Positions 62,601 to 64,000 of a stretch of 64,000 nt of DNA are shown here, in pieces (within the stretch, counting starts at the first letter, position 1; each line of letters begins with the position of its first letter). Made by a program: the position numbers and the translations under genes. The notes beneath the pieces were generated by a model. That model was not told the DNA's origin. It was given only the letters and a program-made list of their open reading frames with translations, and did no database searches. The stretch is from Chrysophaeum taylorii (taxonomy: Eukaryota > Sar > Pelagophyceae > Pelagomonadales > Pelagomonadaceae), in NCBI GenBank assembly GCA_029834535.1, contig JAQMWT010000316.1:310001-374000 (forward strand). The letters run 5' to 3'.

Positions 62601-64000
62601 ACCGACCGTCTCCCAAGAAGCACCGGACTCTGACCAGCTCAATTTTTTGTTGGTTTCACTGGATGATGTCGACGAGGATCTCGCCATGTACTTACACAAA
62701 GGACGCTTTGACGTCGTGGAAGAGGCTACGTCTAGCAAGTTTAGAGCTCTTCGCGACCTCTTGTCGGAGCGACTTGCCGAGTTCAACGAATCTGATAGGA
62801 TGCTCATTTTTGTGAGAATGCGCTCCACTTGCAAAGCATTGAGGGTGCTGATTAACGATTGGCTTCGCACCACCAATATCCCGCGCAAGTGTGGCTACAT
62901 ACTCGGTCACACGCGGTCAACCCCCGGCAGCTCGTTATCATCAAAGGTTGAGGGAATGGATGCGCATGAGCAACAGAGGATCGTGACTCGCTTTAGGGAT
63001 CATGGCGACATCCATATACTTGTAGCGACCAGCGTGTGCGAGGAAGGTATCGACGTTGGGCGCTGCCGTCTCGTCGTTCGGTATGACCCGCCCATGAACG
63101 CGATCTCGATGCTTCAATCAAGAGGCCGCGCGCGCCATTACGCAGGCGAGATGGTGATACTGACGCGACCGGAGGAGAACGGCGAGCGCATCCTGAAGGA
63201 ATACCGCTTCAAAGAAGAGCAAATGACCGAGGCTTGTCGCTTGGTAGCTCGCAGCGCGAAGGACGCGCGTGGTGGTCGCCAGTCGAAGTCGCGTCATTTC
63301 CTCCTCGAAGATGCAAAGGACATGCTTCACAGCTTCTGCAAAATGGCCAATTGCAACGAAAGTCCAAGATATTCGACTTGTCAGGACTTGGATGCCTCGC
63401 CGTTCTCGCTTGGTAAGACGTTTATTGCGACAGTGACGATGCCGCACGTCCCGGGTCTTCCTGAGGACTTGTCCGAGTTGGAGGCGACCGAGTCTAGGGA
63501 TACCAAAGACAGTGCAGAGGATATTGCAGCGTATGAGCTCTGTGTCAAACTGCACGAACATGAATTGCTCGGCCACGTTCCTCCGGGAAAGAGATACCTC
63601 GCAAAATTACATGGCAGCCACAAGACCGCATCTGCGCTGCCACCGAATAAAGGCGACGATAGCGTTTTGATGAAACTGAACACTCTAAAGCAGAAATTGG
63701 GCCAAGATCTCGCGTGGGAATCCGCGGAGAGTGATGCTGCTGGCTGGATTGTCGTCCTTCGCTTTGCAGGCAGGGCATGGCGCGGCTGTGGCGCGACGAA
63801 GCAGACCGCAAAGCAGCACGCGGCCAACGAGGCCCTCCAAGAGTTGGGAGACCCTGTCCAGGCGACTTCCAAAGACGCGACTGCAGTGCTCCGCGAGATC
63901 GCTCAGTCGAACCAAAATGCTCGCCAGAAGCTTAACGAAATTGCCACAAAACTTGGCTTTAAGTGTACATTGAAAGAAACTGAGAACAGCAAAGTCCCGA
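59689..64000 (+). CDS. second CHAT protease - Dicer/RIG-I-type helicase - dsRBD gene, 3' end outside the window
   Basis: Paralogue of 43794-48140. The frame is open from the ATG at 59689 to the last base, at least 1437 codons. The N-terminal domain aligns with the first copy (LGWRWRGEILGPRADGLKKI, LLPNKALPGGFYLLTVNP) but differs at about half the positions. The linker is different and holds a duplicated segment with TTRGGSVG and TTRRGSVG (60721-60840). The CHAT dyad is kept: His465 in QFSGHGH and Cys521 in FLNCCFS. An 18-bp tandem duplication near 61430-61456 adds KLKAVG before the helicase. Helicase motifs MPTGAGKS, DEAH, SATP and QSRGRAR are all present and almost identical in DNA to copy 1. 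In the dsRBD region it differs by a 12-bp insertion and a 30-bp deletion. The second dsRBD has begun when the window ends. Same inferred role: dsRNA-triggered protease. Confidence 0.85.
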   Translation, partial: MSAPAAVAVAAAPPAPGVAAPTQPVSATPSAGNELEVVRMSRYQGSLLELAEKGNAVELKRRIEDQLGWRWRGEILGPRADGLKKITSDLLPNKALPGGFYLLTVNPEGTRVFGPEYQFNSLEGLAQCKWIVGTGNQLTSRRTHGQEVHVEQRYVTPGNLVYLGDETETVAPFGFSGSLWSRPDSLARRHWEDHAQRIHLLTVSVSFKHIKRAAASDALRSRRANVPATIAPALPPAGVGLDAAGSTVAINTTDPIVASDAWRLPAPLDGDFIPASASMLSADAAPTDNSTVADFGPAPTMSSSLFEMFGEPDMVIVGNLGEEGGGTRRPRDESEDLPRQVQRRHRGDNRDVSRTTRGGSVGSATGGGNRNVPQTTRRGSVGKHGRQTRILLVHFFRSGAPHLEIQREIEEIREELTAFTKGVTYHLCKCELEEVGGITLRKFGNILQMSVRKGVYYDYIQFSGHGHANPWTTLTFGLDSCTDDNGYSDEQQVSIEGLSCFLAKYQSDTEDCLRGVFLNCCFSLKQAKSLCDIGNVPFTVGSNGKIEDKVAIRFAIALWGFVAGGSTFDDAFKRACNELKAVGKLKAVGNDVPYRLVRPTTDTELLEQREFESRERTLLHWMDDGFIRAEYERERDKDATPVKVDLELRSYQTETLERCRKQNSLLVMPTGAGKSAVAFTLMRDFARDPNPSGLRVVGQKVAFLTQTVPLMFQQARACEQFTQLDVGKYCGDVMNCARWQKEDNYGKQQAVFFTAGLFYELLQRHRITLDLFSLLVIDEAHHCKKEHVYNKIMRDFYFTLDPWLRPHIMGLSATPADAKSLDVNVRKVFEVCAKLGNSVIVTPEDHNEDLEQACHTPETNVRVIHASEDEAYLESIVLNYVGKLREILAKLRCPYLKDLLPDEQLKSMQGWIDCGPPCATFASLDDCPRVCKFVLDHIAHVVEEYSKYENLGAGGILKAMKQCIDTFLLKLPTVSQEAPDSDQLNFLLVSLDDVDEDLAMYLHKGRFDVVEEATSSKFRALRDLLSERLAEFNESDRMLIFVRMRSTCKALRVLINDWLRTTNIPRKCGYILGHTRSTPGSSLSSKVEGMDAHEQQRIVTRFRDHGDIHILVATSVCEEGIDVGRCRLVVRYDPPMNAISMLQSRGRARHYAGEMVILTRPEENGERILKEYRFKEEQMTEACRLVARSAKDARGGRQSKSRHFLLEDAKDMLHSFCKMANCNESPRYSTCQDLDASPFSLGKTFIATVTMPHVPGLPEDLSELEATESRDTKDSAEDIAAYELCVKLHEHELLGHVPPGKRYLAKLHGSHKTASALPPNKGDDSVLMKLNTLKQKLGQDLAWESAESDAAGWIVVLRFAGRAWRGCGATKQTAKQHAANEALQELGDPVQATSKDATAVLREIAQSNQNARQKLNEIATKLGFKCTLKETENSKVP

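Overview
The window is nuclear DNA of a eukaryote, most likely a unicellular alga. A stramenopile such as a pelagophyte is my best guess, from overall style only and not from a diagnostic marker. The signs are GC-rich, mostly intron-free host genes; mitochondrial proteins with presequences (SLC25 carrier, ADCK/UbiB kinase); a SNARE; a large protist-type receptor with ephrin-receptor-like Cys repeats; and dense eukaryotic transposons (Ty1/copia, non-LTR, Helitron-type, DDE). No rRNA, tRNA or CRISPR is supported.

Layout. 0-1.1 kb: GT61-type glycosyltransferase. 1.9-4.9 kb: an UPF1-like SF1 helicase pseudogene next to a LINE. 5.9-6.6 kb: remnant of a non-LTR element. 8.5-11.1 kb: convergent mitochondrial carrier and ADCK/UbiB-like kinase. 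11.2-14.3 kb: transposon debris. 14.7-18.7 kb: 1332-residue receptor-like membrane protein. 18.7-23.2 kb: debris without a clear gene. 23.3-23.8 kb: Qb-type SNARE, probably with one intron. 24.9-26.2 kb: microsatellite, non-LTR tail and Helitron fragment. 26.3-28.2 kb: a secreted glycoprotein and a mitochondrial coiled-coil protein. 29-43 kb: nested transposons (three Helitron-type helicase fragments counting the 25 kb one, many truncated non-LTR copies, a decayed minus-strand copia). 43.8-48.1 kb: the key gene. 50-59.65 kb: three more Helitron-type fragments, further non-LTR insertions and a nearly full-length copia with target duplication. 59.7-64 kb: a second copy of the key gene, running off the window.

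The system worth attention is the pair at 43794-48140 and 59689->64000. Each encodes an unrecognised N-terminal domain, a CHAT/caspase-fold protease domain with the His (SGHG) and Cys (LNCC) in place, a DExH helicase of the RIG-I/Dicer type, a Dicer-dimerisation-like domain and dsRBDs (two seen in the complete copy). It lacks PAZ, RNase III, CARD and a RIG-I C-terminal domain. It reads as a dsRNA sensor wired directly to a protease, in effect a Dicer/RLR front end with a CHAT effector. The two copies are almost identical through the helicase but strongly diverged in the N-terminal part, with a sharp boundary, which suggests gene conversion plus fast evolution of the N-terminal module.

The second theme is a non-LTR family with a possible PD-(D/E)XK-like C-terminal domain. 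Its 5'-truncated copies repeatedly enter GACA/AACA microsatellite-like sites, several with perfect 11-15 bp target duplications, including two independent hits at the same site in two Helitron-type copies. Both copia elements in turn landed in the 3' end of this family.
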